Assembly: GCA_024426085.1 (NCBI GenBank)
Contig: CP087974.1
Coordinates: 62,001-126,000, forward strand
DNA: 64,000 nt
Source of the DNA: Rhizobium sp. RCAM05350
GTDB taxonomy: Bacteria; Pseudomonadota; Alphaproteobacteria; Rhizobiales; Rhizobiaceae
Direction: 5' to 3'
This document shows, piece after piece, positions 51,086-60,735 of the stretch; the first letter of the stretch is position 1, and every line of letters starts with the position of its first letter. The notes beneath the pieces are model-generated. The model searched no databases. It was not told the origin of the DNA and saw only the letters and a program-made list of their open reading frames with translations. A program made the translations under genes and the position numbers.

Positions 51086-51786
51086 ATGACCGGTCCCGTG
51101 GCATCGAACGATGTTTTGAGCGAACTCCGTGCAGCGCTTGCGCCGCACGGAGTTTTTTACGCGGTGTGGTCAGTTTTGCCGATGGCGAAACGGCGCCCTT
51201 TCTGAGGGACGGACAGGCGGCAAGAAGCGTCGCCTTGCTCGGTAATGTCGGAGGTTCAATCTGGCCGGGGTTTCAGCGCTGGCGTGACAGCCTGCCTGAT
51301 CGTGGCGGCGAGAATCCGCTCGATCGCTGGTCGAGGACGGTAATCGAGCCTGTTGCGCGGTATCTTGGCGCCACAGCCTATTTCCCGTCCGACCCACCCT
51401 GGCAACCATTCCAGCAATGGGCGATGCGGGCAGAGGGACTTCGCCCATCGCCGCTTGGCATTCTCGTCCATCCGGAATACGGCCTCTGGCATGGATATCG
51501 TGGCGCCCTTGGTTTCGAGCGCGAACTTGCGCCGACGATACCCGAGGGGCATCGCCATGCCTGTGATCGCTGTCCCGACAAGCCCTGCCTTTCAGCCTGT
51601 CCGGCAAACGCCATCTTGGCGACTGGCTTTCAGATCACGCCCTGCCGTGCCCACCTGAAAACCAGGGAGGGCCAGGCTGGGTGCATGATGACCGGTTGCC
51701 TCGCCCGCAACGCCTGTCCGGTCGGCAGTGACTATCACTACAATGCGGAACAGCTGCATTTTCATATGGCTGCCCTCAGTTTATGA
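51086..51786 (+). CDS. 4Fe-4S ferredoxin-type protein downstream of the mtgB-like gene, frameshifted
   Basis: About 233 residues. ATG 51086 gives MTGPVASNDVLSELRAALAPHGVF. A run of six T near 51160, where seven are needed, breaks the frame; the continuation reads RGVVSFADGETAPFL, LLGNVGGSIWPGFQRW, and GYRGALGFERELAPTIPEG. The C-terminus has a ferredoxin-like cluster with CDRCPDKPCLSACP and more Cys (PCRAHLK, GCMMTGCLARNACPVG). Resembles the 4Fe-4S part of epoxyqueuosine reductase-like proteins but lacks their B12 domain. Its placement suggests an electron donor for the corrinoid system; unproven. Confidence 0.75.
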
Positions 51787-51850
51787 AATTCCTGCCTCCA
51801 TTTTGCTGTCGTCGCGCGACAGGGTCGGGCGCGTCTGAAATGAGGTGGAC

Positions 51851-52601
51851 ATGTTTCGTTCTTTAAGCATCGGGTTGGCCATGACTGCCTCCATTCTTTC
51901 CGTTGATGAAGCTGCTGCTGCCTGCCGTAAGGTAATGCATCTGACGCAAAGTTATGCGGTCTGCAGCTTCGATCCTGCCGCCAGCGACATCCGCATCTTT
52001 CATCGTGGCCGCGATGGCCGGCCTTTCGGCGGGTTTGAGCCGCTTTCGCGCGAGTTGCGGCAGGAGGGCGAACATCTCGAATTCGCCATGAATGGCGGAA
52101 TGTACGAGCGCGACCTGTCATCGGTCGGACTGCTGGTCACGGACGGCATCGAGCGCAAGGCGATCGACCAGGGGCATAGCTGGGGCAATTTTTACCTAAA
52201 ACCCAATGGCGTGTTCTTCCTGCAGGGCGACCGCGCCGGTGTTCTGGAAACCGAGGCCTATATCGATGCGGCGATCAGGCCGGATTTCGCCACGCAATCC
52301 GGGCCGATGCTGGTGATCGATGGCGCTGTGCATCCGGCCTTCCTGCCACAGAGTGATAGCCTTCAAATCCGCAATGGTGTCGGCGTCGATCGCAACGGCA
52401 TGGCGGTCTTTGCGATCTCGCTGGAGCCGGTTCGATTCCATGATTTCGCGACCTTGTTTCTGCGATCAGCTCGATTGCACCAATGCGCTTTTCCTCGACG
52501 GATCGATCTCCAGTCTGTTCGCGCCGGTGCTGGCGCGTTACGATAATACCCATCCGATGGGTCCGATCATCGCCGTGACACGCAAAATGCCCGGGTCGTA
52601 A
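51851..52601 (+). CDS. Phosphodiester glycosidase (DUF2233/NAGPA-type) exported protein, frameshifted
   Basis: About 250 residues with a signal peptide (SIGLAMTASILSVDEAAAAC) and the DUF2233 features LEFAMNGGMYERDLSSVGLLVTDG, NFYLKPNGVFFL, ATQSGPMLVIDG, NGVGVDRNGMAVFAIS. Frame change near 52448, then NALFLDGSISSLFAP and GPIIAVTRK. ATG 51851 follows GAGGTGGAC. Periplasmic hydrolase of a sugar phosphodiester or saccharide, possibly in polysaccharide turnover. Confidence 0.82.
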
Positions 52602-52655
52602 AAATAATTCTGATCCGGCCCAAGGATCGGCCAAGGCCGAACGTCTCAGTGTCAG

Positions 52656-53202
52656 GTGCAGCAAATCCAGGCGGTTGATTTGGACGAGGATCTTATCGAA
52701 AGGGCGCAGAAGGGTGATCGCAACGCCTTCGGCCTGCTCGTGGAACGGCATTATGATTTCGTCCATGCCGTTGCCTGGCGCTGGTCCGGCAATGTCGGTG
52801 ATGCCGAGGATATCGCCCAAACGGTGTGCCTGAAGCTCGGGCAGGCGATCAGGGCCTTTCGGGGAGCTAGCCGCTTTCGCACCTGGCTTTACACGCTCAC
52901 CTTGAATGCCGCGCGCGATCACCAGCGAAGCCAGTCGCGCGGAAAGGCGTAATGCCGCGAATTTCCTGGCTGACCCGACCAGTGCCGCGGCGAACGACAA
53001 TAACGATCAGGCCGAGGCACTCTGGGATGCCGTCCGGCAATTGCCCGACAAACAGGGCGACGCGGTTCTGCTTGTTTATGGCGAGGGTTTGTCGCACGTG
53101 GCAGCGGCCGACATCATGGGATGTTCGGAGGCCACGGTATCCTGGCATGTGCATGAAGCCCGCAAGCGTTTGAAAATCCTGCTCGGCAGGGAGACGATGT
53201 GA
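52656..53202 (+). CDS. ECF-type RNA polymerase sigma factor, frameshifted
   Basis: About 181 residues. Sigma2 region: IERAQKGDRNAFGLLVERHYDFVHAVAWRW, GDAEDIAQTVCLKLGQAI, FRTWLYTLTLNAARDHQRS. After a frame change near 52945, sigma4: ALWDAVRQLPDKQGDAVLLVYGEGLSHVAAADIMGCSEATVSWHVHEARKRLK. GTG start at 52656. It overlaps the start of the VWA gene (TGATG), so the two are co-translated. No separate anti-sigma gene is present; the N-terminus of the VWA protein could have that role. Confidence 0.86.
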
Positions 53203-55352
53203 TGAACGACGATCTGAACAAACTTGGCCGCCTGACCCCGCCGGTACCTTCGCCGGATGCGCGTCGCTCGCTGTCGCTGGCGATGCAGGCCTTCGACGAA
53301 AATAATTCGGAGGCTCCCCAAGGAACCGCCGGCACCCGGCGTCAAAGCTCCATATTCAACAGGCTATGGAGCCCCGTCATGAACAGAAAATTTCTCGCAG
53401 GTTCGGCACTCGCCACGCTCTTGGTCGTGCCCGTCGCCGCTTTTCTCACGCTGGAACTGACGCAACAGGGCTTGCCGGTGGACACGGGCGAGCAGAGGGG
53501 GGTGGTGACGGGAGAAAGCAACGGGGAAGGTGGAGACGGGTTTAAGGCCCCGGACGATTGAAAAGCGCCATGGAAGTCCAGAGACTTCGTGAAGAGGCCG
53601 CCGCACAAAGCTCTGCGGACGCTCTTCCCAAGCCTTCGCCAAGACAGAGTGTGACTGCTCAGAGAAAAATGTCGAATTTTTCTGCCGATGAGTCCGCCTC
53701 ACTTCTGAATAAACAGGATCAGCAAGGTGCGGGTCAAAAATCTTTTGGGGCGGCAAAACGTACTGCGCCAATCCCATCCTCCGAGCCGGCGGATGGTGGC
53801 GTTGCTGACGCTGAAGCCGGGCTATCGCGACAAGCGCAAGGGCAGGTCATGCCAGTGCCGTTCGCTGTGGGCGAGGCACCGGTGATGGAGCTTTATTCTG
53901 AGCCTCAAATGGCCCAACCGCAAGAAAGTCGCGACCGCTTCACCTCAATCGACACCAATCCGGTCAAATCCGTCGCCACCGATCCGGTCTCTACGTTCGC
54001 GGCCGATGTCGACACCGCGTCCTATTCCTTCGTGCGCAAGTCGCTGATGGCCGGGCAGATGCCGGAGCGCGACAGCGTGCGCGTCGAGGAGATGATCAAC
54101 TACTTCCCCTATGACTGGCCGGGTCCGGACAGCAAGGACGCGCCGTTCAAGGCGACGGTCACCGTTGTGCCGACACCGTGGAATGCCAATACGCGGCTGA
54201 TGCATGTGGGGATCAAGGGCTATGACGTTGCGCCGTCAACCGCGCCGCGTGCCAATCTGGTGTTCCTGATCGATGTCTCCGGTTCCATGGACGAGCCGGA
54301 CAAGCTGCCGCTCCTGAAAAGCGCCTTCCGTCTTCTGGTAGAAAAACTGAAACCCGAAGATACCGTTTCGATCGTCACTTATGCCGGCAATGCCGGGACG
54401 GTGCTGGAGCCGACAACCATCAAGGACAAGGCCAAAATCCTATCTGCGATCGATACGCTGCAGCCGGGCGGCTCGACGGCGGGGGCGCAAGGGCTGGAGG
54501 CGGCTTACAATCTGGCTGAGCGGGCCTTCGTCAAGGGTGGCGTCAACCGGGTCATGCTGGCCACCGATGGTGATTTCAATGTCGGGCCGTCGAGCGACGA
54601 GGAGTTGAAGGCGACGATCGAGGCCAAGCGCAAGAGCGGCATCTTCCTGTCCGTGCTCGGTTTTGGCCGCGGCAATTACAACGACGCATTGATGCAGACA
54701 CTGGCGCAGAACGGCAACGGCACGGCCGCCTATATCGACACGCTGGCCGAAGCACAAAAATCGCTGATCGAGGAGGCGGGCTCGTCGCTTTTCCCCGGAT
54801 TGCCAAGGATGTGAAATTCCAGGTGGAGTTCAATCCACAGCAAATCGCCGAATACCGGCTGATCGGCTACGAGACCCGAGCATTGAAGCGCGAGGATTTC
54901 AACAATGACAAGGTGGATGCCGGCGACATCGGTTCCAGGCACCGCGTTACCGCAATCTACGAGATCACGTCCAAGGGAAGCCCGGCGGTTCTCAACGACA
55001 ACCTGCGTTATGGTGCAGCACCGGCAGAGCAGGCCGGCGCCCAACCATCCGGTGAATTGGCCTATCTTAAAATCCGTTACAAGCAGCCGGATAGTGATGC
55101 GAGCAAACTGATCACGACGCCGGTGACGCAAGCCAATGTCGTACCGGCGTTGGAACAGGCGAGGCAGGATATCCGCTTTTCCGTTGCGGTCGCGGCTTTT
55201 GGCCAGAAACTGCGGGGCACGGATGCGGTGTCTGCCTATCCCTACGGTTCGATCCTGGATCGGCGTCCGGCGCGAAGGGCGAGGATACCTATGGCTACCG
55301 GGCGGAATTCCTCAACCTCGTTCGGCTCGCCAAAAGCCTTGGCGCCGAATAA
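53202..55352 (+). CDS. Von Willebrand factor A domain protein (YfbK-like), frameshifted
   Basis: About 715 residues. A short cytoplasmic N-terminus (1-60), one membrane segment (FLAGSALATLLVVPVAAFLTL, about 63-84), a low-complexity linker (83-250), the VWA_N region (TDPVSTFAADVDTASYSFVR), VWA domain with MIDAS NLVFLIDVSGSMDEP and MLATDGDFN, and a C-terminal YfbK-like domain (PQQIAEYRLIGYETRALKREDFNNDKVDAG, AFGQKLRG). Frame changes near 53557, 54797 and 55262. It is translationally coupled to the ECF sigma gene, and the membrane position would allow sigma sequestration or signal coupling; inference. Confidence 0.86.
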
Positions 55353-55373
55353 CCAACAGCTCTAGACACTACC

Positions 55374-55410
55374 CACGACGCTCTGCGTAGTAGAAACGCA
55401 GGGCGTTGTG
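55374..55410. terminator. Bidirectional hairpin between VWA and 115-aa genes
   Basis: CACGACGCTCTGCGT/ACGCAGGGCGTTGTG, 15-bp stem with two G-T pairs and a 7-base loop, between convergent stops at 55352 and 55447. No T-run. Confidence 0.65.
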
Positions 55411-55446
55411 GCGTGATTTGCGGTGATGTGGCAGGGCTCGGCGCAC

Positions 55447-55794
55447 TCAGGCTTTCGGATAGGCCTTTTCCAGCCCACCGGAGCGGACGAGGCCGGTTCG
55501 GAATGCCTGATAAGCGGCATGTTGACTGGATTTGGCCGCTTCCATCAGCCGGATCTGCAGCCGGGCAGGGGCGTTTGAGCCAAGCCATTCGCCGAGCTTT
55601 TCGAGCTTGAGGGAGTTCAGCAATTTTGCCGTGGAGGCAAGGTCGAGCTGGCGGTACAGGCCTTCAATCAGGTTTTCATCCTGCGCCGCGTTTTCCAACA
55701 ACAGCAACAGGTGGGATTGCTCGCTATCGCCAAGCGCTGCCAGCTTTTCAGCAATGGAATCGTGGGCGGGAAACGGGGCGGGTGTACCATTCAT
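55447..55794 (-). CDS. Conserved-looking 115-aa protein, unknown function
   Basis: Intact minus-strand gene beginning MNGTPAPFPAHDSIAEKLAALG. All-helical, Leu/Ala/Gln-rich sequence (HLLLLLENAAQDENLIEGLYRQLD, TAKLLNSLKLEKLGEWLGS) with no Cys and a basic end. No family recognised. It is probably cytoplasmic and monocistronic. Confidence 0.6.
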   Translation of the reverse strand: MNGTPAPFPAHDSIAEKLAALGDSEQSHLLLLLENAAQDENLIEGLYRQLDLASTAKLLNSLKLEKLGEWLGSNAPARLQIRLMEAAKSSQHAAYQAFRTGLVRSGGLEKAYPKA

Positions 55795-55987
55795 CTCTGG
55801 GCTTTCTTTATTTCACGATGGGTCAATTCGGCGGGAGGTTATCGGCCGAGGCTGGGGCAAAACTGGATTCCGCTGCATTCGGCGCAAGGCTGGCACAGCC
55901 TTGTTGATGCTATTGGAAAAGTACGAACGTGATAGTCGGCTGATGTTGCTGGATTGGCGTTCGGGCGTTTTTCGAATGGTGACCCGT

Positions 55988-57007
55988 ATGACCCTGCTTT
56001 CGATCTGCATGCCTAGCAACCGGCCGTGGGCGAAGTCACGCGGTTCCGATCGAGAGCGCGCTGGCCTATGCCGAGAAAACCGGTGCGCGGCTGATTGTGT
56101 CCGACAATTCCCGTGATCCGGAAAAACGCGCGCACCTTCAAAGCCGGTCATCCAATCTGCTTTACCATTCTTCGCCGAGCGAAGACGCCTCCGGCAATTG
56201 GATGGAAGCCCTGTCATTGGCCGATACGCCGTTCCTGCTGCCGATGGGCGACGACGATCAGATCCATTTCAACGAAGGCGAAACGCCCGTCGATCTTTCC
56301 TCGTTACCGGACGATGTGGTCGGTGTTCGACCGCAAACGCAGATCTGGACGGCGGAGGCCGGGGTCTGCCAGACGGAATGCTATTCGATCGATGCGGCGT
56401 CGCCGGGCGATCGGTTACAGGAATTCGCCCGCAAGGTGATGGGCAATAACAGCATGTTTTACAGCATATATCGCACCAACGTCTTCATGCCGTTGTTGCG
56501 GTTCTTCACGCAGACCCATCCGACCAATGGTGGTTATTGCGACTGGAGCCTGTCTTTCGCGTTGATCACCGCCGGCAGAATGATCCATGATCCGTCGCTG
56601 ATCTACCGTTACGATCTTGGCATCTGGGCAACGGAGAGTGGGATCGCGGCTGCTAACAGCAATCTCTATGAGAAGGCAGGGCTTCCGGCGGACAGTGAAA
56701 AATACGCCGCCCTTTTCCGTTTTCTGGACGTTCACGTTTTGCGCTTCGCAGCTCGCTGCGATTGGCTCCAGCGGAATGCGGGGACGTGCTGTTGATGAAT
56801 GGCCGGCTCGCCATGGCGGAATTTCTGCAGAGCGTCCGGACCAATGCTGCAGATTATGACGAAGTGGTGGTCTATCTCGCCGATCTCATCGAACAGGAGC
56901 GGGATATTCAGGCGATCTTCCATCTTGCACTGCTGATGACGGATTGCATCAAGCCTGGTCTCAAGGATGGTTACATCCGCTTTTTCCAGGCTGCTGCCGC
57001 AGCCTGA
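55988..57007 (+). CDS. Glycosyltransferase-like protein (family 2 type fold), frameshifted
   Basis: About 338 residues. It begins MTLLSICMPSNRPWAKS, and after an extra base near 56047 continues IESALAYAEKTGARLIVSDNSRDPEK, the sugar-nucleotide binding start of GT-A folds. Further landmarks: FLLPMGDDDQIHF (a DDD triad as in DxD motifs) and NGGYCDWSLSFALITAG. A second frame change near 56765 leads into AECGDVLLMNGRLAMAEFL and an Ala-rich end at 57007. It may act in surface polysaccharide synthesis with nearby acyltransferase/O-antigen genes; donor and acceptor unknown. Confidence 0.6.
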
Positions 57008-57030
57008 AACAGGCAGGGGCTGGAACACGA

Positions 57031-57062
57031 AGGGCCTGAAAATCTGCTGATCTCCAGGCCCT
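57031..57062. terminator. Hairpin between convergent glycosyltransferase and bmt genes
   Basis: AGGGCCTG/CAGGCCCT, 8-bp stem with a 16-base loop, between the convergent stops at 57007 and 57087. Weak by loop length. Confidence 0.45.
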
Positions 57063-57086
57063 GCCGTCTTGATGAATGGGTTCTGC

Positions 57087-58106
57087 TCAGCCGCGGCGGC
57101 GGCTGCCGCGCTCGCGGGCCGGTGCGGCCGGGCCTTCATTGGCGGTCTTGTTGCGCATCGGGCCGATGCGTTCGACGATGGCTTCGACGGTCGGGCGTTC
57201 GCCCGGCACATAGGTGTCGAGCGCTACCCGCATTGCGGCCAGATGTTCGCAGGACGTACCGCAGCAGCCACCGATGATTTTAGCTCCGGCATCGCGGGCA
57301 AGGCGTGCATAGTCGGCCATCAGCGGTGGGGTGCCCGAATAATAGATTTCCGAACCACGGAATTCAGGAATGCCGCAATTGCCCTTGACGATGATGTTTG
57401 CCGCCGGATTGGCGTCCGTCATGTCGAGCAGTGACGAGAGGATGTCGGAAGCGCCGACGCCGCAATTGGCGCCGGTTGCGACCGGGCCTTCGCCGATGTC
57501 CTGCGCGACCGCAAACATATCCTTCGGATGCAGGCCCATCATCGTCTTGCCGGCCGTGTCGAACGAGCCGGTATAGACGTAAGGCAGCCCGACCTTGACC
57601 GCGGCTTCAGCCGCTGCGCGGATTTCGTCAGGGGCGGACATCGTCTCGATCCAGGCAACTTCCGCGCCGCCGGCCTTCAGGCCCTCGATCTGTCTGACAA
57701 ATGCCTCTACTGCATCCTCATAGCTCATGGCACCGAGCGGGATCAGCAGCTCGCCGGTCGGACCGACCGAGCCGGCCGTGATCACCTTGCGCGGTGCCTT
57801 GTCGGCAACGGCGCGGGCGATTTCAGCGGCGCGTTTGTTGAGGTCGAAAACGCGGTCCTGTGCCTGGTGCAGTTTCAGGCGATGGCGCGTGCCACCGAAC
57901 GAGTTGGTCAGGATGATGTCGGCACCGGCATCGACGAAGTCCTGGTGCAGCTTGGTGATATTTTCCGGCTTGGCCTCGTTCCAGAGCTCCGGCGCTTCGC
58001 CAGCCTCCAGGCCCATGGAAAACAGCGACGTGCCCGTCGCTCCATCGGCGAGAAGCACGCCCTTTTCGGCAAGCAGGTCAGAAAGTGGATTGGCGTGCAC
58101 GGTCAT
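57087..58106 (-). CDS. bmt: Betaine-homocysteine S-methyltransferase (homocysteine S-methyltransferase family)
   Basis: Intact 339-residue zinc methyltransferase making methionine and dimethylglycine from betaine and homocysteine. Landmarks: VLLADGATGTSLFSMGLEAGEAPELWN, DFVDAGADIILTNSFGGTRHRL with the conserved substrate loop, ATGANCGVGASDIL (first zinc Cys) and IGGCCGTSCEHLAAMR (paired zinc Cys). ATG 58106. A Gly/Arg-rich tail (RERGSRRRG) follows. The same name is used for the characterised Sinorhizobium enzyme of this family. A 32-bp palindrome lies 26 bases upstream of the start, pointing to methionine or SAH control. Confidence 0.88.
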   Translation of the reverse strand: MTVHANPLSDLLAEKGVLLADGATGTSLFSMGLEAGEAPELWNEAKPENITKLHQDFVDAGADIILTNSFGGTRHRLKLHQAQDRVFDLNKRAAEIARAVADKAPRKVITAGSVGPTGELLIPLGAMSYEDAVEAFVRQIEGLKAGGAEVAWIETMSAPDEIRAAAEAAVKVGLPYVYTGSFDTAGKTMMGLHPKDMFAVAQDIGEGPVATGANCGVGASDILSSLLDMTDANPAANIIVKGNCGIPEFRGSEIYYSGTPPLMADYARLARDAGAKIIGGCCGTSCEHLAAMRVALDTYVPGERPTVEAIVERIGPMRNKTANEGPAAPARERGSRRRG

Positions 58107-58132
58107 CGGAGATCCTGATTTTATCGGGTTTT

Positions 58133-58164
58133 GCAATCATATAAAGATATCCTTATATGATTGC
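58133..58164 (-). promoter_or_regulatory. 32-bp palindromic operator upstream of bmt
   Basis: GCAATCATATAA-AGATATCC-TTATATGATTGC: 12-bp perfect arms, and the centre is also palindromic except one mismatched pair. It matches in style the ATAAAGATATCTTTATA-type motif ascribed to ArsR-family SAH regulators (SahR) of methionine-cycle genes in proteobacteria. The site begins 26 bases from the bmt ATG. Assignment to SahR is inference from memory of the motif. Confidence 0.7.
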
Positions 58165-58191
58165 AATGGTGCACAGGCGAGAAGGGTGGGC

Positions 58192-59455
58192 TCAATCCGC
58201 GTTACGGCGCAGATTGCAGCGTGCGGCCATATCGAGCCCAAAAACCGCCAGCGCCAGAAGCATCCATTGCGGATCGGCGCGATTCAATATGAAGGACTCA
58301 AGCATGCCGTTATAGGTCATGAAGACGATGACCATCAGGCAGAACTCCGAAAAGTTGCGGCTTCCGGCGCCGGGCGGCCCGAATGTAGTCGATGAGCGGC
58401 TTTACGAAGAGAAGCAGGACGATCACAGCGCCGCCGGGAATGCCGAACGTCAGCAGCGCGTCGAGGAAAGTATTGTGAGCCGATACGATCCCGCGCACAT
58501 CCCAATCCGCTTCGAAATTGGCTTCCATGCCGCGAATGACTGGCGACTGCCAAAAGCTGGCATAACCATGGCCGAACCAGGGATGCGCGGCGATGCTCTC
58601 CGATGCAAACTGCCAGATCGCATCGTGGCCCGTGAACGTCGGATCATCTAGCACGGCTGCGGTCATTGCAAGGAAGCTGGGGGAGTAGATTGTCCCGACG
58701 GTGAGGCAGGCGACGAGCGCCGCGAAACACAGGTGTACGATGACAATTGCGCTGGAACTGCGGATGGCACTGCCGCAAAAGACGATGCCGATCGCCAGCG
58801 GCAGGAAGCCGATCGTTGTCTTCGAACCAGTATGAAGAACGAAAATAACCGCTAGAAGCGTGATGGCCCACCCGCGCATGCAGGCACCGGCTCGAATGCA
58901 GTAGATGCCGAACATGGCGAGTACCGAAAAAAACCGGCGCCGACACGTTCTTGTGCGAGAGATGGCCGCGCCAATAGCCGGCGTGCCAAGACTCCAAGGT
59001 GGAAGCCTGATGGATTGCCCTTTCGGGCAGCAGCACGAGGGCGGCGTAATTGATGACGAGCAATAGCAGCACCGCGTTTGCGCAGGCCTCGACAAAGTCC
59101 TTTCGCTGCGCGGCAAGACCAGCACGCCGGCAACGATCAGCATTGCAACGAGACTGAGCGTCACGCCGCGCGCCGAGGCGGTCGGGTCATAGGACTGCAT
59201 GCACGAGACATAGGCGATGGCAAAAACGATCAGCCAACTGGGCGAGATCAGCTGCAACAATGTACGGGGAGCAACGGAGGCCAGCATGAAAAAGTGAACA
59301 GTCCACCCAGCCCGAGATAGCCGATCTGGTTGACGACATTCGCCGTGCTTCCAGCCTCGCCCTCGGAGGCAAAATCTCCCATGAAGGGATTGAGGGTGAA
59401 GATCATGATGAATAAGCCGAAGCCCGACAGCAATGTCAGTTGCAGCCCGCATCAT
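58192..59455 (-). CDS. O-antigen ligase/polymerase family membrane protein (ExoQ-like), frameshifted
   Basis: About 420 residues, ten or more membrane segments: SGFGLFIMIFTLNPFMGDF, ISPSWLIVFAIAYVSCMQSYDPTASARGVTLSL, NYAALVLLPERAIH, HTGSKTTIGFLPLAIGIVF, and the family HPWFGHGYASFW and SAHNTFLDALLTFGIPGG (the Wzy-type loops). Likely start ATG 59455 or 59452. Frame changes near 59430, 59295, 59085, 58930 and 58372 make this the most broken gene here. It would join repeat units of a polysaccharide at the inner membrane. Confidence 0.78.
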
Positions 59456-59813
59456 CGTCGAGACCCCTTCGGGCGCCGGCTGCGGTATGATTATTCTGGC
59501 GTCTGCGTTGCGCAAGGCGGTTGTCCGTGACTGGCGGCAAAGACGATGGCGACCGTCGCCACTCATCTACCCTCTGGCACCACCGGTGCCCGGCAGCGAA
59601 ACGTGCGCCTGAGAGCGGTCTTGGGCTGCCTCATCGCACAGTGCCTTCACATGGTTAAATGCCGGTAAAGATTGCTTCGCCGGCGGGTTCAGCGTTGAAG
59701 CCGGTACCGATCCGGCCTGTCAAAAATCGTTTACCTATCTGCCGGATTTCTGCCGCTGCCGTGGTCCGGTTAACGCAGAATTTCGCACCATCGCATAACG
59801 GTCACTCCGTCAT
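59456..59813. other. Intergenic stretch between ExoQ-like and truncated acyltransferase genes
   Basis: About 360 bases without a recognisable gene. I searched for the missing first part of the acyltransferase (the R..H and FFVISGY blocks) in all frames here and do not see it. No repeat or terminator of note. Confidence 0.45.
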
Positions 59814-60710
59814 TTGTTGGTGCGCGCTATGACGTGCACCTTTTGCGTATTGGGCGCGCCACCGTTCTCAGCGGGCAACAGTCTTCCCGAATTGGTCAGC
59901 AGCCTCCTGCTTCTGAGCGGGATCGGTATGGACGTATGCCTGGCCTGGAACAGCCCCAGCTGGAGCAGTTCGGCGGAGGTTTGGAGCTATCTTCTGTTCG
60001 GTTTCGCCGTCCTGTTGCTCGGCCGGCGCCACTGGATTGTCTTCATCCCGGTGATTGCGGCCGGGATGGCTGCCATCTACGCCTGGTCGCCGGACCATAT
60101 CGACACGACATGGCATCTCGGATTTGTGCGTTGTCTCTACGGTTTCTCGTGGGTCGCCCGCCATTTGGGTGCGCCTGCGCCACGTGTCACATCACTTGCT
60201 GCAACATTGGTCGAGTTTCTTGCGCTCGGTGCCATTCTTGGGTTTGTCACCCTTGCCGGCAAAGGGCCGATGAACATTCTCGCGCCGTGGGTCTTTGTGC
60301 TTGCCATCTGCGTGTTCAGCTATGAAGGCGGCGCGCTCAGCCGCATTCTCAATCGTCGGATTTTCCTGTGGTTGGGGACGCTGTCCTACGGAATCTACGT
60401 GGTGCACATTTTCGTCCAAGCCCGCATGATCAACGCCGGCAGCGTCATCGAAAAGCTGATCGGGCAGCCGTTCGTCGGCTCTTTCTCAATCGCACAGCAG
60501 GAGTTCTTCGGGTTCGGTGTTCGAGGTGCAGTTTTCGGCACGATCATGACCCTGGTGATGATCATTCTCGTCGTGGTGACAGCACTTCTAGCGCATTTCG
60601 CGATTGAAAGGCCCGGTGTCCGCCTGTCGAAGGCGCTTGCGGACAGGCTGGCGCGCGAGCCCTGCAACAAGGGGGCGGGACAGGCCGGTTTATCCGCCCT
60701 GTCCTCCTGA
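59814..60710 (+). pseudogene. Acyltransferase 3 family protein lacking its N-terminal catalytic part
   Basis: The frame gives about 298 residues with the rear half of an acyltransferase-3 protein: SSAEVWSYLLFGFAVLLL (the WS-EVW box), LAATLVEFLALGAILGF, FLWLGTLSYGIYVVHIFVQ and AHFAIERPGVRLS near the end. The N-terminal first membrane helix with the essential Arg/His block, present in full-length members of 350-400 residues, is missing and no plausible ATG start precedes. Either a decayed gene or an assembly deletion of roughly 250 bases. It converges with choV. Confidence 0.65.
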
Positions 60711-60711
60711 G

Positions 60712-60735
60712 GCAGGCAGCCTTCAGGCTGCCTGC
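60712..60735. terminator. Hairpin at the convergence of acyltransferase and choV
   Basis: GCAGGCAGCC-TTCA-GGCTGCCTGC, a perfect 10-bp stem with a tetraloop. It overlaps the choV stop and sits between convergent genes. No long T-run. Confidence 0.6.
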
